Positions 55,000 through 64,000 of a stretch of DNA of 64,000 nt are shown piece by piece. The position numbers and the translations under genes were made by a program. Below the pieces are notes generated by a model. It was given only the letters and a program-made list of their open reading frames with translations, was not told the DNA's origin and searched no databases. The number at the start of each line of letters is the position of its first letter. Within the stretch, counting starts at the first letter, position 1. Source of the stretch: Desulfovibrio gilichinskyi (lineage in GTDB: Bacteria > Desulfobacterota > Desulfovibrionia > Desulfovibrionales > Desulfovibrionaceae); the NCBI RefSeq assembly GCF_900177375.1, contig NZ_FWZU01000005.1, forward strand, positions 372,001 to 436,000, given 5' to 3'.

Positions 55000-57624
55000 C
55001 TAAACATGAATATCTGTTGCAGCCACTTCATCTCCTGAAAGGACCGTGGCTATTTTTTCAGCTCCGCCAGCTTCATCTCCATTCGAATCGTACCAAAGGG
55101 TGTGGTCGGAATCGAAAACGAAATGGGCATCATTGTTTCCGAATGATCCGTTGGAACCATCATATGCAGAATCGAGATTTGTGAGCGTTTGGTTGGTAGA
55201 AGGATCAAAATCATTTCCGCTGAAACTGAAGTAATCTTGTCCGCTTTTGAAATCTTGGATTTGGTCTCCACCGTCGGAAAGTGATGTGTACTCAAGAACT
55301 GATGTTGCTGCGTTATTGAGGTTAAAGGTATCCATTCCTGCTCCGCCTTGGAATATTTCAGATCCGGCAATGGTCAGGCCATTGAAAGTATCATTGCCTG
55401 CTGACCCTATAATGTGCTGGATATTCGTGAAAGTATCCTTGAAAGTGAGTGGCCCATCGTCATGAGCGTTTCCAGCTCCTTCGGCTGTCATAGTAATGGT
55501 CATAGGGCTGCTCATTGATGAATAACTCAGCGTGTTAGTTCCGCCGGCACCATCATATGTATCATTTCCTGCACTTCCGTTGAATATTTCATTACCAGAA
55601 CTTCCGGTAATGTCGTCGGCAGAGTTGGTTCCGGTAAATCCTTCAATGTGCGAGAGGGTGTCCGTTCCGCCGCTATGGGCTACCGTAATGTCGTTACCCT
55701 CTGAAACCGTGAATGTTACTCCGGTTGTAGAATGGGCATAGGAAACAGTATCAATGCCGCCTCCACCGTCGATTGTATTGTCACCGTCCATTCCTGCGAA
55801 ATATTCATTACCGCAACTGCCTGTCATATGGTCAATTTCAGCTGTTCCTATGAACCCTTCAATGTGTGATAAAGTGTCTTCTCCACCACTATGGGTGACA
55901 ATAGTAGAGGTTTCACCCGCTGCGACAGTGAAAGTTATGCCGGTTGTAGAATGGGCATAGGAAACAGTATCAAATCCGTCACCGCCATCAATCGTGTTAG
56001 ATCCGTCCTCACCGAACAGTAGATCATTGCCGGCCAAGCCGTAAATGTTGTCGTCTCCGCCGTTACCATGGAGAATATTATCGCTGACTGAACCTGTAAT
56101 ATTGTCCGCATGTGCAGAACCGATAACATTTTCAATGTTTTTTATGGACGATGAATATTGTTCAGACTCATTCTCGGTCATTATAAAGGCCATTTCGGAA
56201 TCAAGATTTATATCCAAATGATAATTCGATCCAAGCATTTCATATTGAATCCAGTCTGATCCGCCCTTTCCATCAATAGTATCATTTCCAAGCAATCCTT
56301 CAAATCTGTTTTCATACTCGTCACCGAGCAGAGTATCATTGAAATTTGAACCGATAGCCCCTTCGATGCTGACCAGAGTATCATTTCCGTCAGCACCTGT
56401 TGCTATATGGTTAAGAATGTCTACAACAACACCCCCGGTTGCATCTGCGTATGAAACGAAGTCAATGTCTGTGCCGGAAGTTCCGCCGTCGAGGTAGTCA
56501 TTTCCACGACCCCCGTTGAGCATATCTTCACCTGCTCCACCGTATAGAGTGTCGTTTCCGTCTTTCCCGTAAAGTTCGTCATCCCCTCCAAGGCCATAAA
56601 TAATGTCAACGCCTGATGTACCTGTGAGGACGTTTGCATTATCATCTCCCGTGATAACATGAGTATCAGCACCTTCATTGGAGCTGTGAGTCTGACCTGT
56701 TTCTGTTTTTCTTTCTACTGGGTCAACAGGATCAAGCAGTGGATCCTGCACAGGCTCAGTGTATGGTTCTGGTGAATGGGGAGAAGTTGGCTCTGATGGA
56801 GGTTGTTCATGACCTGCCATTGCCATCATAGTCAGAATGACTGGAGCCCCTGTTTCCTGTCCGGGCAGCACCCCATTAGAACTGAGCAGCCCGCCTTCGC
56901 CTCCATCTGGAGTACCCTCTTGCTGGGGGCCGTCTCCATCATGATTCTGCGGGTCATCAGTCTGATCGTCCGGGGCGTCTTCGCCGTTATTGTTATGCTC
57001 GTCGTTAATTTCCTGTTCCTGCCTGATATTCTCGGGGGCTATTTCGCGGAATGTATTTAATTCCTGTAAAGACAAAGGGCGGACCGCGCTAAGTGCGCCG
57101 GATGCTGAAACGTCTACTATACCTTGCGGCTGTGCTATTTGGCGAATTGCGCCTGTGATATTACTTTGAACAATTAAAGCCTTTCCACTGTGAATTTCTT
57201 CAACTCCGTGTTTTTCACTCTGCCCGGGAATTACTTCATGAACTGTAATGGTGCCGCGAATACCTATTGTGGCAAGTGGAGATCCTACTTTAAATCTTTC
57301 CGGGTTTTGCTCGGCAATTTTTCCTGTGACTACGCGAAATGTTCCTTCGGTGATTTTTACTAACAGTTCTGAAGCAGAGCTGTCACTTGGGTCGTATGCG
57401 TAATCATCTAGAGTTATGCGGGAATTTGAACCTTGTGATAAAAGAGTGTCATCAATGAACCTTATTTCAACATTTCCAGCAGGCCCGGTGACGAGGTCCT
57501 CGCCTTCATATATATGACTTCCTGCTTCAAGCACGCGTGAACCTGCTTCAGATTCGGCATATGCTTGTCCTGTTAGTCCGGTAACTACACCTATTTCGCT
57601 TGCGGATGGTTGAAGATCTGGCAT
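55000..57624 (-). CDS. FecR-domain RTX calcium-binding secreted protein
   Basis: 874 residues, without a cleavable signal peptide, as in type I secreted proteins. Residues about 40-170 form a FecR-like domain (EGEDLVTGPAGNVEIRFIDD and KVGSPLATIGIRGTITVHE). An acidic Asn/Asp/Pro-rich linker follows, then RTX nonapeptides from about residue 335 (GGDDELYGKDGNDTLYGG and GGAGEDMLNGGRGNDYLDGG), and a C-terminal part ending KIATVLSGDEVAATDIHV that looks like a secretion signal. It should fold on Ca2+ outside the cell, perhaps as an adhesin. No type I secretion genes are adjacent. Weak ribosome site. Confidence 0.85.
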   Translation of the reverse strand: MPDLQPSASEIGVVTGLTGQAYAESEAGSRVLEAGSHIYEGEDLVTGPAGNVEIRFIDDTLLSQGSNSRITLDDYAYDPSDSSASELLVKITEGTFRVVTGKIAEQNPERFKVGSPLATIGIRGTITVHEVIPGQSEKHGVEEIHSGKALIVQSNITGAIRQIAQPQGIVDVSASGALSAVRPLSLQELNTFREIAPENIRQEQEINDEHNNNGEDAPDDQTDDPQNHDGDGPQQEGTPDGGEGGLLSSNGVLPGQETGAPVILTMMAMAGHEQPPSEPTSPHSPEPYTEPVQDPLLDPVDPVERKTETGQTHSSNEGADTHVITGDDNANVLTGTSGVDIIYGLGGDDELYGKDGNDTLYGGAGEDMLNGGRGNDYLDGGTSGTDIDFVSYADATGGVVVDILNHIATGADGNDTLVSIEGAIGSNFNDTLLGDEYENRFEGLLGNDTIDGKGGSDWIQYEMLGSNYHLDINLDSEMAFIMTENESEQYSSSIKNIENVIGSAHADNITGSVSDNILHGNGGDDNIYGLAGNDLLFGEDGSNTIDGGDGFDTVSYAHSTTGITFTVAAGETSTIVTHSGGEDTLSHIEGFIGTAEIDHMTGSCGNEYFAGMDGDNTIDGGGGIDTVSYAHSTTGVTFTVSEGNDITVAHSGGTDTLSHIEGFTGTNSADDITGSSGNEIFNGSAGNDTYDGAGGTNTLSYSSMSSPMTITMTAEGAGNAHDDGPLTFKDTFTNIQHIIGSAGNDTFNGLTIAGSEIFQGGAGMDTFNLNNAATSVLEYTSLSDGGDQIQDFKSGQDYFSFSGNDFDPSTNQTLTNLDSAYDGSNGSFGNNDAHFVFDSDHTLWYDSNGDEAGGAEKIATVLSGDEVAATDIHV
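55538..55975 (-). repeat. Two tandem copies of a 73-residue (219-bp) module within the RTX gene
   Basis: The DNA word CGGTTGTAGAATGGGCATAG occurs at 55722 and 55941, 219 bases apart. Each protein copy contains DTVSYAHSTTG, HSGG(E/T)DTLSHIEGF and a GN(E)xF block. The 219-base spacing keeps frame (73 codons). Copies differ internally, so this is an older duplication. Confidence 0.8.
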
Positions 57625-57912
57625 TGTTGTTCCAATTAAGCGGTTAAATTCGTTGATTTTTGGTTTAAAGATTAAACACTAGCAATATATCAGTTTTAAT
57701 AAAATATGTCATTTTTAAATAAATTTTAATTATTACTGCAAGATAGTATATAAATATAATGATTTTTTTTATTACTTGAAGACGCTTATGGCTGATTTGA
57801 ATTTAATTCATTCGTAATTGCTTGTGCGATGTTACTTGTCTTAGAACGTAAATATAGTGTAGTGTTCTACTACCAATTAAATGTTATTTGTGCTGCTACG
57901 CCGGAGGAAGCA

Positions 57913-60231
57913 ATGGGATTTTTGAAAAAAAGTGCATCGCCAAATGGAAAATCTTCTGTATGGCTCAGAATTGCAATTCCCACCGTTGTTTCTCTTCTGT
58001 TGTTCAGTTTTGTTTTGTTTTTTGTGCAGATGCCTGCAGTAGAAGAAGCGATGCTTTCGCAGAAAAAGGCTTCTTTAAAGCACATGACTCAGGTTGCAAT
58101 AAGTTTGCTTGATCACATCCGCACTCAGGAAAAAGATGGTTTAATTACAGCCGAAGAGGCTAGAAAAAAGGGAACAGATATACTCCAGTCTTTACGCTTC
58201 GGCCCTGATAATAAGGACTATTTTTGGGTGATGGATTACTCTCCGCGAATGATCATGCATCCATACCGTCCGGAAATGAACGGGAAAGAATTGACTGATT
58301 ATGTTGATTTACAGGGAAAGCATCTTTTCAGAGAAATGGCAAATGCGACTGAAACTACTGGTGAGGGGTTCGTTAATTACTATTGGCAGTGGAAAGATAA
58401 ACCCGGCACAATTGCACCGAAGCTTTCATTTGTAAAAAAGTACGATCCTTGGCAGTGGATTATAGGTACCGGACTATATTTGGATGATGTTGAAGCAGAG
58501 GTCGCAACCCAGAATAGACAACTTATTATGATGACTATTGGTATATTCGGTATACTTTTGCTGCTCTCAATATATTCGATAGTTCAAAGCAGAGAAGCAG
58601 GGAAGAAGCTTCAAGAAAGTGAAAATCTTTTTAAAGGCGTTTTCAACAACAGTTTTCAACTCATTGGCGTGCTTAGCTCAGAAGGTGTTCTATTAAAGGC
58701 AAACCGGACAGCCTTGAATGTTGTCGGATTAAGTGAAGATGACATTATAGGCAGTTATTGCTGGGATGCACCTTGGTGGAATTATTCTTCTGATGTGCAG
58801 GCGCATATGAAAGAGATGGTAAAAAAAGCCTCTCATGGCGAAGCCTGTAGAGATACAGCTATTCATTTAGATACGGATGGAAATACGCTTACTATTGATC
58901 TATCTGTTAAACCGGTTTTGGGTGTAAATGGAAAAGTCAATTTTATCATACTTGAAGGGCGTGATATTTCAGCACTGAAAGAAGCTGAGAAGCAACTTGC
59001 CATAAGCGAGGCCATGTTCAGGGGCGTTTTTGACCAGTCTTTGCATTTTATGGGAGTAATTTCTGCCGATGGAAACCTCATAGAGGTTAACAAAGCCGCT
59101 CTCAATATTATCAGTTCCTCCGGTGCAGGCGTTATAGGTAAACCGTTTTGGGAAGGGCCGTGGTGGCAGAACTCGAAGGACTTGATTCCAATGGTGAAAG
59201 ATGCTGTTAAGCGTGCAGCCGAGGGCCAGACTATTCGTAGGCAGGCTATTACACATCCTTCGCCGTCTGGATTTATTTATGTGGATTTTTCATTGCATCC
59301 TGCATTCGGGCCTGACGGTAAACTGCTTTTCCTTATTGCGGAAGGAAGAGATATTACCGAGCTCAAAATGGTTCAGGATCAATTAAAATCTTTAAATGAA
59401 GAGCTTGAGGTAAAAGTTGAAGAGCGAACTAAAGAACTGAGTGATTCTGTTAACCGTCTTGAAAGTGCTCAAAATCAATTGATTCAATCAGAAAAAATGG
59501 CTGCACTCGGTGATCTTGTCGCAGGAGTCGCACATGAAATCAACACTCCTATAGGCATTAGTGTGACAAGTATCAGTTATATGGAAGAAAAGCTTAGGGA
59601 AATTGTTGAGAAAGTTAAAAATGGAGAGCTTCGTAAATCTGATCTTGATAAGTTTATAGCAATTGCTGTGGAAGCTACAAAGTCCAGTATGCTTAATCTG
59701 CACAGGGCTGCTGAACTGATAGGAAATTTTAAGCAGGTTGCTGTTGATCAAACTTCCGGCCAAAAGCGCAAAATAAATTTACATGAATATCTTGATGAAA
59801 TATTACTGAGTCTTCGTTCAAAATATAAGAGAACGCAGCACAAAATAACTATTACCTGTCCCGATGATCTTTTTCTTGATACCTGGCCCGGTGCATTCAT
59901 GCAGATATTTTCAAATTTAATTATTAATTCGCTGCTGCATGGTTTTGACGGCGTGGAGGCAGGAAATATTGTTATAAGGGCTGAAGTGAATGATGAAAAT
60001 CTTGTGCTGCACTATAGTGACGACGGTAACGGTATGGCAGAAGAAAACGTTTCCAAAATATTTGAACCGTTTTTTACTACCCGCAGAGGAAGCGGCGGAA
60101 CAGGGCTTGGTATGAACATTGTTTATAGTCTTGTTACCAGTCGCCTTGGAGGTTCAATCAGTTGTACCAGCGGTCCCGGCCAAGGGACTGCTTTTATCAT
60201 CAAATTGCCGCTGAACATTATAGAAGTGTAA
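57913..60231 (+). CDS. Cache-PAS-PAS sensor histidine kinase
   Basis: 772 residues from the ATG at 57913, chosen for GGAGGAAGCA just upstream; the long upstream frame has none. Order: membrane helix, periplasmic single Cache (FGPDNKDYFWVMDYSPRMIM and YDPWQWIIGTGLYLDDVEAE), second membrane helix, two PAS domains (NSFQLIGVLSSEGVLLKAN and QSLHFMGVISADGNLIEVN), a coiled coil, HisKA with GVAHEINTPIGISVTS, and an ATPase domain (IFSNLIINSLLHGF, DDGNGMAEEN, GGTGLGMNIVYSL). No receiver is present. It is divergent from the RTX gene; any link between them is unproven. Confidence 0.9.
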   Translation: MGFLKKSASPNGKSSVWLRIAIPTVVSLLLFSFVLFFVQMPAVEEAMLSQKKASLKHMTQVAISLLDHIRTQEKDGLITAEEARKKGTDILQSLRFGPDNKDYFWVMDYSPRMIMHPYRPEMNGKELTDYVDLQGKHLFREMANATETTGEGFVNYYWQWKDKPGTIAPKLSFVKKYDPWQWIIGTGLYLDDVEAEVATQNRQLIMMTIGIFGILLLLSIYSIVQSREAGKKLQESENLFKGVFNNSFQLIGVLSSEGVLLKANRTALNVVGLSEDDIIGSYCWDAPWWNYSSDVQAHMKEMVKKASHGEACRDTAIHLDTDGNTLTIDLSVKPVLGVNGKVNFIILEGRDISALKEAEKQLAISEAMFRGVFDQSLHFMGVISADGNLIEVNKAALNIISSSGAGVIGKPFWEGPWWQNSKDLIPMVKDAVKRAAEGQTIRRQAITHPSPSGFIYVDFSLHPAFGPDGKLLFLIAEGRDITELKMVQDQLKSLNEELEVKVEERTKELSDSVNRLESAQNQLIQSEKMAALGDLVAGVAHEINTPIGISVTSISYMEEKLREIVEKVKNGELRKSDLDKFIAIAVEATKSSMLNLHRAAELIGNFKQVAVDQTSGQKRKINLHEYLDEILLSLRSKYKRTQHKITITCPDDLFLDTWPGAFMQIFSNLIINSLLHGFDGVEAGNIVIRAEVNDENLVLHYSDDGNGMAEENVSKIFEPFFTTRRGSGGTGLGMNIVYSLVTSRLGGSISCTSGPGQGTAFIIKLPLNIIEV

Positions 60232-60398
60232 TATTGATAGTTATCCACTCTTGACGGTTCGTTATTCGTAAATATCTTTTGCATACCGTGCTTGGTAAGC
60301 CCGGTTTTTGCTGCTTGTTATAAAACTAATCCGAAAAACCGGATAAGCGTTGTTTATTGTGATATTTATTTGCTAAAAATCAGGAGGCTTTTCCCTAT

Positions 60399-61247
60399 AT
60401 GACCAGTCAGATTAAAACTTTTTTTCTTCTCGCCGCGCTAACCTCGATTATTCTTTTTCTAGGCGGCATGATGGGCGGGCGTACCGGTTTGATTATTGCT
60501 TTCGGTTTAGCTGTTTTTATGAATGTCGGCAGTTATTGGTATTCGGATAAAATTGTACTTAAAATGTACAAGGCAAGGCAGCTTTCAAGAAATGATGCTC
60601 CGCAAGTTTTTGCAATGGTTGAAGAACTAGCTGCCAATGCAGGTATCCCGGCTCCGAGATTATTTCTAGTTGATCAGGATTCACCTAATGCGTTTGCCAC
60701 CGGTAGAAATCCTGAAAATGCGGTTGTTGCTGTAACCAGCGGAATAATGCGTGTTCTTACACCTGAAGAATTGCGCGGGGTGCTTGCTCATGAAATCGGA
60801 CATATTACAAATCATGATATTCTTATTCAGTCTGTTGCAGCTGTGCTTGCGGGAGCAATCATGATGGTTGCCAGTATGTTGAAATGGGGAGCTCTTTTCG
60901 GCTTCGGCGGCAGGGACGAAGACGGTCCCAGTCCGCTTGTAGTCATCGGGCTTGCTATTATAGCTCCTATTGCCGCAACTGTAATCCAGATGGCTATTTC
61001 ACGCTCCAGAGAATACCTTGCCGACGCAACAGGTGCCAGAATTTCTCATTCTCCTAAATCCTTGGCTTCTGCCTTGTATAAGCTTGATGCTGCAGCTCGC
61101 AACATCCCTATGGATGCCAACCCTGCTACTGAGAATATGTTTATTATCAATCCGTTTAACGGAGCAAGCATGTCTAAATGGTTTAGTACGCATCCTTCCA
61201 CTGAAGAACGTATCGCTAAGTTGATGGAAATGGACCGTAATCTTTAG
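60399..61247 (+). CDS. htpX: Membrane zinc metalloprotease HtpX
   Basis: 282 residues with AGGAGG upstream. Two N-terminal helices, the catalytic HEIGH in LAHEIGHITNHD near residue 131, further helices (AVLAGAIMMVASML and VVIGLAIIAPIAATVIQMAI), and SRSREYLADATGA with the third zinc ligand. M48B family; it degrades damaged inner-membrane proteins with FtsH. A 13-base gap separates it from the DegP-type gene, so an envelope-stress operon is likely. Confidence 0.95.
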   Translation: MTSQIKTFFLLAALTSIILFLGGMMGGRTGLIIAFGLAVFMNVGSYWYSDKIVLKMYKARQLSRNDAPQVFAMVEELAANAGIPAPRLFLVDQDSPNAFATGRNPENAVVAVTSGIMRVLTPEELRGVLAHEIGHITNHDILIQSVAAVLAGAIMMVASMLKWGALFGFGGRDEDGPSPLVVIGLAIIAPIAATVIQMAISRSREYLADATGARISHSPKSLASALYKLDAAARNIPMDANPATENMFIINPFNGASMSKWFSTHPSTEERIAKLMEMDRNL

Positions 61248-61260
61248 TTTTACGAAAGCT

Positions 61261-62625
61261 ATGAAGCATGTTCACAATAAATTAATTGTAACCTTTTTTG
61301 CTATAGTTGCTCTGGCCCATTTAGGTTTTATAACTGGAAATGGACATTGTGAGAACTTGCGGCTTACTCCTGTGGTCCGCGCTGTGCAGAAAACTTCCCC
61401 TGCTGTTGTAAACATAACTGTTGCACGGATTGTTGAACGTGGAGTTTCTCCATTTGCCCAGTTCTTTAAAAATGACCCTTTTGATATGTTTCTTGAAGGA
61501 GGGGTTGGCGGGCCGACTCGCAAGTTCAGGGCATTAAGTACCGGGTCAGGCGTGATCATTAACGGACCGAGAGGGCTTGTGCTTACTAACGCGCATGTTC
61601 TAGCCGGAGGAAGTGATATTACGGTCAGGCTGATTAACGGCGACGAATTTAAGGCTGAAATTATCGGTTCTGATGCAGATTTTGATCTGGCTGTGTTGAA
61701 AATAAAAGGTGCCAACGGTTTGCCTCAGGTTCAGATGGGCGATTCTTCCGACATTTACATAGGGGAAACGGTTATCGCAATCGGTAATCCCTTCGGCTAT
61801 ACGCACACAGTTACAACAGGAGTTGTTTCTGCTCTTAAGCGTACGGTTAAATCAGAAGACGGAGCTTTCACTGATTTTATACAAACCGATGCCGCAATTA
61901 ATCCGGGTAACAGCGGCGGGCCGTTACTGAATATTCTCGGTGAACTTATCGGTATTAATACTGCGATGCAGGCCCATGCAGAAGGCATCGGATTTGCCAT
62001 CCCGATTAACAGGGCTAAACGAGTGGTAGAGGAACTTCTTGCTTCCGGGAAAGTTTCTCCTGTCTGGCTTGGACTGAGCGGGCAGGACTTAGATCAGAGT
62101 TCCGCAAATTATTTCGGACTGGCTCGTGTTCACGGACTGCTTGTCAGTGAAGTTTATCGAGGTATGCCTGCCGCGCAGGCTGGGCTTGCTTCCGGTGATG
62201 TTATTTTAGCCGTGAACGGTATAGAGGTTGAAGATAAGGATGCTTATATATCATTATTGCGGGCGCAGACTCACAGTGATGATGTTGTTCTGGATGTTTT
62301 GCACAGAGGCAGGAAAGAAAAAATTAAAGTTCGCCCAACGTCTCTTGATCCGCAACAGCTTGAAAATTTCGCATGGTCAAAGTGGGGCATAAAAATAGGA
62401 AAAGACAGCCGGGGTAACGGCGTACTTGTTTCTGCCGTGCAAAAGGACAGTCCTGCCGCAAAGCTCGGCCTCCAGCCCGGGGATAAAATCCATCAGATAG
62501 GGAATAGACGTCTTAAAATACCACAGGATTTTCTTGATTCATTCTTGCGCTATCGTTTAAACCGTAAGGTTTTGATGGAAGTTCAGCGTGGCAGAAATTT
62601 TTACCACGTGAAGCTTAATTCGTAA
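61261..62625 (+). CDS. degP: DegP/HtrA-family periplasmic serine protease
   Basis: 454 residues with a signal peptide (KLIVTFFAIVALAHLGFITG). The protease triad is visible: His in LVLTNAHVLAGG, Asp in DADFDLAVLKI, Ser in INPGNSGGPLLN. Two PDZ domains follow (AAQAGLASGDVILAVNGIEV and AAKLGLQPGDKIHQIGNRRL). It refolds or degrades periplasmic proteins. Length and the absence of a long LA loop make it DegQ-like as well as DegP-like. The distance to htpX supports co-transcription. Confidence 0.92.
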   Translation: MKHVHNKLIVTFFAIVALAHLGFITGNGHCENLRLTPVVRAVQKTSPAVVNITVARIVERGVSPFAQFFKNDPFDMFLEGGVGGPTRKFRALSTGSGVIINGPRGLVLTNAHVLAGGSDITVRLINGDEFKAEIIGSDADFDLAVLKIKGANGLPQVQMGDSSDIYIGETVIAIGNPFGYTHTVTTGVVSALKRTVKSEDGAFTDFIQTDAAINPGNSGGPLLNILGELIGINTAMQAHAEGIGFAIPINRAKRVVEELLASGKVSPVWLGLSGQDLDQSSANYFGLARVHGLLVSEVYRGMPAAQAGLASGDVILAVNGIEVEDKDAYISLLRAQTHSDDVVLDVLHRGRKEKIKVRPTSLDPQQLENFAWSKWGIKIGKDSRGNGVLVSAVQKDSPAAKLGLQPGDKIHQIGNRRLKIPQDFLDSFLRYRLNRKVLMEVQRGRNFYHVKLNS

Positions 62626-62641
62626 CCTGTGCGTCAATATT

Positions 62642-63208
62642 CTAATAAGCGTTCTGAGTATATGTCTTAAGTTTTGTGTAAATAGGTCCTGACGGTGTCA
62701 GTTCACTTTGATACAAAACTAATTCAGTTATTGTACATTCAGGAAGAGAAATCAGGCTGATTTTTCTCGCGAGCTCTATCCAATTGTCTTTTGCCTGTTT
62801 TTTTATTCTGCCTAAGGTCAGGTGAGCGTGATATGGTTTGGTGTTTTTGTCGAACCCAAGGTGTGCAAGGTTATTGTCCACTGCTGTGGCTGTATCGCAT
62901 ATCTCTTTGGAACCTTTAGTTAAGCCGATCCAGATAGTGCGCGGTTTTAACTGATCAGGGAAAAAACCACCCGGACCTGCGCCGACTTCAAACGACTTAA
63001 ACGGAATCAGCTTTAAAACTGAATCGATTAATGGAATATCCGCTTCTGATATGTCTCCGAGAAATTTCAGAGTGAAGTGCATATTTACAGGTTTTACCCA
63101 TGCTACTTTGGACTGCAAGTTGTGATTTAACATTTCCGCTTTGTCAAAAAGAGCTTTTTCCCATTCCTTAGGAACGGGATGTGCAATAAATGTTCGTATT
63201 TTTTGCAT
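62642..63208 (-). CDS. thpR: RNA 2',3'-cyclic phosphodiesterase
   Basis: 188 residues, 2H phosphoesterase: the two H-x-T/L motifs are HFTLKFLGDI and HAHLTLGRI, positioned about 80 residues apart as in LigT/ThpR. ThpR opens 2',3'-cyclic phosphates in RNA ends. The start has a weak CAGGTTG ribosome site. The porin gene lies 30 bases upstream on the same strand; linkage to RNA metabolism is not implied by context. Confidence 0.9.
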   Translation of the reverse strand: MQKIRTFIAHPVPKEWEKALFDKAEMLNHNLQSKVAWVKPVNMHFTLKFLGDISEADIPLIDSVLKLIPFKSFEVGAGPGGFFPDQLKPRTIWIGLTKGSKEICDTATAVDNNLAHLGFDKNTKPYHAHLTLGRIKKQAKDNWIELARKISLISLPECTITELVLYQSELTPSGPIYTKLKTYTQNAY

Positions 63209-63237
63209 GTTATTACAACCTGTTGATAATGTTATGA

Positions 63238-64000
63238 TCAGGGTGTGGAAAAAGTGAATAGGAATTTCAGCATTCCAAACACAATATCATCATTACCATT
63301 ATTTGCCAAAGGGTTCGATACATAAGTCAAATCCGGTACGATGGAAAAGTTATTGTTTATTTTAATCTGGTAGAAACTTTCGTAATGAAATTCTATATCA
63401 TTGTTTATAGTATGCTTATTTCCTTGCACTCCGCCTGCTGCAACTCCCCATACATCGCCGTCTCTGCCGGCAATCGGTCCTTTCCAGTTGGTACCTGCCG
63501 ACCAACTCCAGGTAATGTTGTTAACTGCGCTGTTAGCTTTTCCCACTCTAGCGAATACTCCGAAATCTTTGGTTAGATCCTGATCCATGTTGAAAGCAAT
63601 CGCCCAGTTGGCTGAGTCTCCGTTTCCATCAATACGCGGCTGTTTATAAGTGTTTGTCCAGCCGAAGAAGCGGTAGTTGCCTTGAAGGTCTCCAAACGTG
63701 GGGGAGTAGGTAAACTGCCCTCCAAAGAAAGGATCGTCAGTTAAACCGTCAAATCCCTGTTTATGTTCATCAGTAGGCAAGGCTGATTTTGTCGAGGATT
63801 GTGCGAGGGCAGTAAATCTGAGTTCTTTAACCGGGCTGTACCCGGCAGCGATAATCGGGTGGTTTTCATCAATGGAATCGAATATCGGGTCGTTGTTAAA
63901 GATAGTGTTTGTAAACTGGAGGCGTGCATTTCCGGCAAAGCGGTTGTCGTCAAGAAAAGACTCAGGATCACTCCAGCCAAGGGTTACAAAGATTTTTTTG
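63238..64000 (-). CDS. OprB-like carbohydrate porin, C-terminal part (5' end outside window)
   Basis: The frame stays open to the right edge, giving at least 253 residues. It has alternating beta-strand character, ends in the aromatic-rich KFLFTFSTP region, and shows DFGVFARVGKANSAVNNITW, WSAGTNWKGPIAGRDGDVWG and IVPDLTYVSNPL, all seen in OprB/SusC-free carbohydrate porins. It should be a 16-strand outer-membrane barrel. An earlier TTG at 63780 is not the start, since the barrel continues upstream. Sugar specificity cannot be set. Confidence 0.75.
   Translation of the reverse strand, partial: KKIFVTLGWSDPESFLDDNRFAGNARLQFTNTIFNNDPIFDSIDENHPIIAAGYSPVKELRFTALAQSSTKSALPTDEHKQGFDGLTDDPFFGGQFTYSPTFGDLQGNYRFFGWTNTYKQPRIDGNGDSANWAIAFNMDQDLTKDFGVFARVGKANSAVNNITWSWSAGTNWKGPIAGRDGDVWGVAAGGVQGNKHTINNDIEFHYESFYQIKINNNFSIVPDLTYVSNPLANNGNDDIVFGMLKFLFTFSTP

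Noticed and set aside
56803-57060. Plus-strand 85-codon open frame opposite the FecR/RTX gene
   Set aside because: It is a shadow of the Asp/Gly/Asn-rich coding sequence on the other strand, with no ribosome site.
63741-63980. Minus-strand open frame of 79 codons near the right edge
   Set aside because: It is in a different frame from the porin, whose own frame is open to the window edge and shows barrel-like sequence; no frameshift is needed.

Overview
This window looks like chromosomal backbone from a free-living, motile, anaerobic Gram-negative bacterium, most likely a sulfate reducer of the Desulfovibrionaceae (Maridesulfovibrio-like). That assignment is an inference from gene content and moderately AT-rich composition: eno next to folD, a large iron-containing alcohol dehydrogenase, many chemoreceptors and PAS kinases, a GGDEF-hemerythrin protein, a MucR/Ros-type regulator and a PEP-CTERM-like protein. 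No sulfate-reduction gene, rRNA, tRNA, insertion sequence, phage or CRISPR array was seen.

Layout. 1-3.3 kb: nitrogen control (amtB end, P-II protein, glnD). 3.3-6.9 kb: a chemoreceptor with a C-terminal Cache-like domain, then purD-purE. 7-10.6 kb (minus strand): single-domain receiver, HPt protein, htpG and a MerR-like regulator, with two strong palindromes before htpG. 11.1-14.2 kb: coaX, eno, folD. 14.4-16.4 kb: GyrI-like protein and Fe-alcohol dehydrogenase. 16.5-20.6 kb: a tightly packed operon of HD-GYP phosphodiesterase, deacetylase-like protein, GT4 glycosyltransferase and sulfotransferase, probably making or modifying a sulfated surface glycan. 20.8-23.6 kb: uvrA. 23.7-26.7 kb (minus): HPt, exported acetolactate decarboxylase overlapping cheD, a DsbA-like protein that lost its first active-site Cys, and a STAS protein. 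27-34 kb: PEP-CTERM-like protein, MFS transporter, YgjP-type metallopeptidase, aminotransferase, DEAD-box helicase, MauE/DoxX membrane protein and rhodanese lipoprotein. 34-42 kb: a second chemoreceptor, a receiver fused to a degenerate PP2C-like domain, alanine dehydrogenase, PAS histidine kinase, solitary MotB-like protein and MucR-like regulator. 42-47.7 kb: glycogen phosphorylase, AMIN-like protein, and pstB-phoU behind a Pho-box-like array. 47.7-55 kb: GGDEF-hemerythrin protein, a structured leader before rpsA, sppA, an MBL hydrolase, a pseudo-receiver/TPR protein and two tiny membrane proteins. 55-64 kb: a FecR/RTX giant secreted protein divergent from a Cache-PAS-PAS kinase, then htpX, a DegP-type protease, thpR and the end of an OprB-like porin.

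The strongest theme is signalling and the cell surface: two chemoreceptors, cheD, two HPt proteins, several receivers, three cyclic-di-GMP or kinase sensors, and several exported or surface proteins. Rho-independent terminators are clear and frequent, so transcription units can be drawn with some confidence. No obviously foreign island was found. The least explained parts are the cheD/acetolactate decarboxylase pair, the glycan operon, the rpsA leader and the htpG palindromes.
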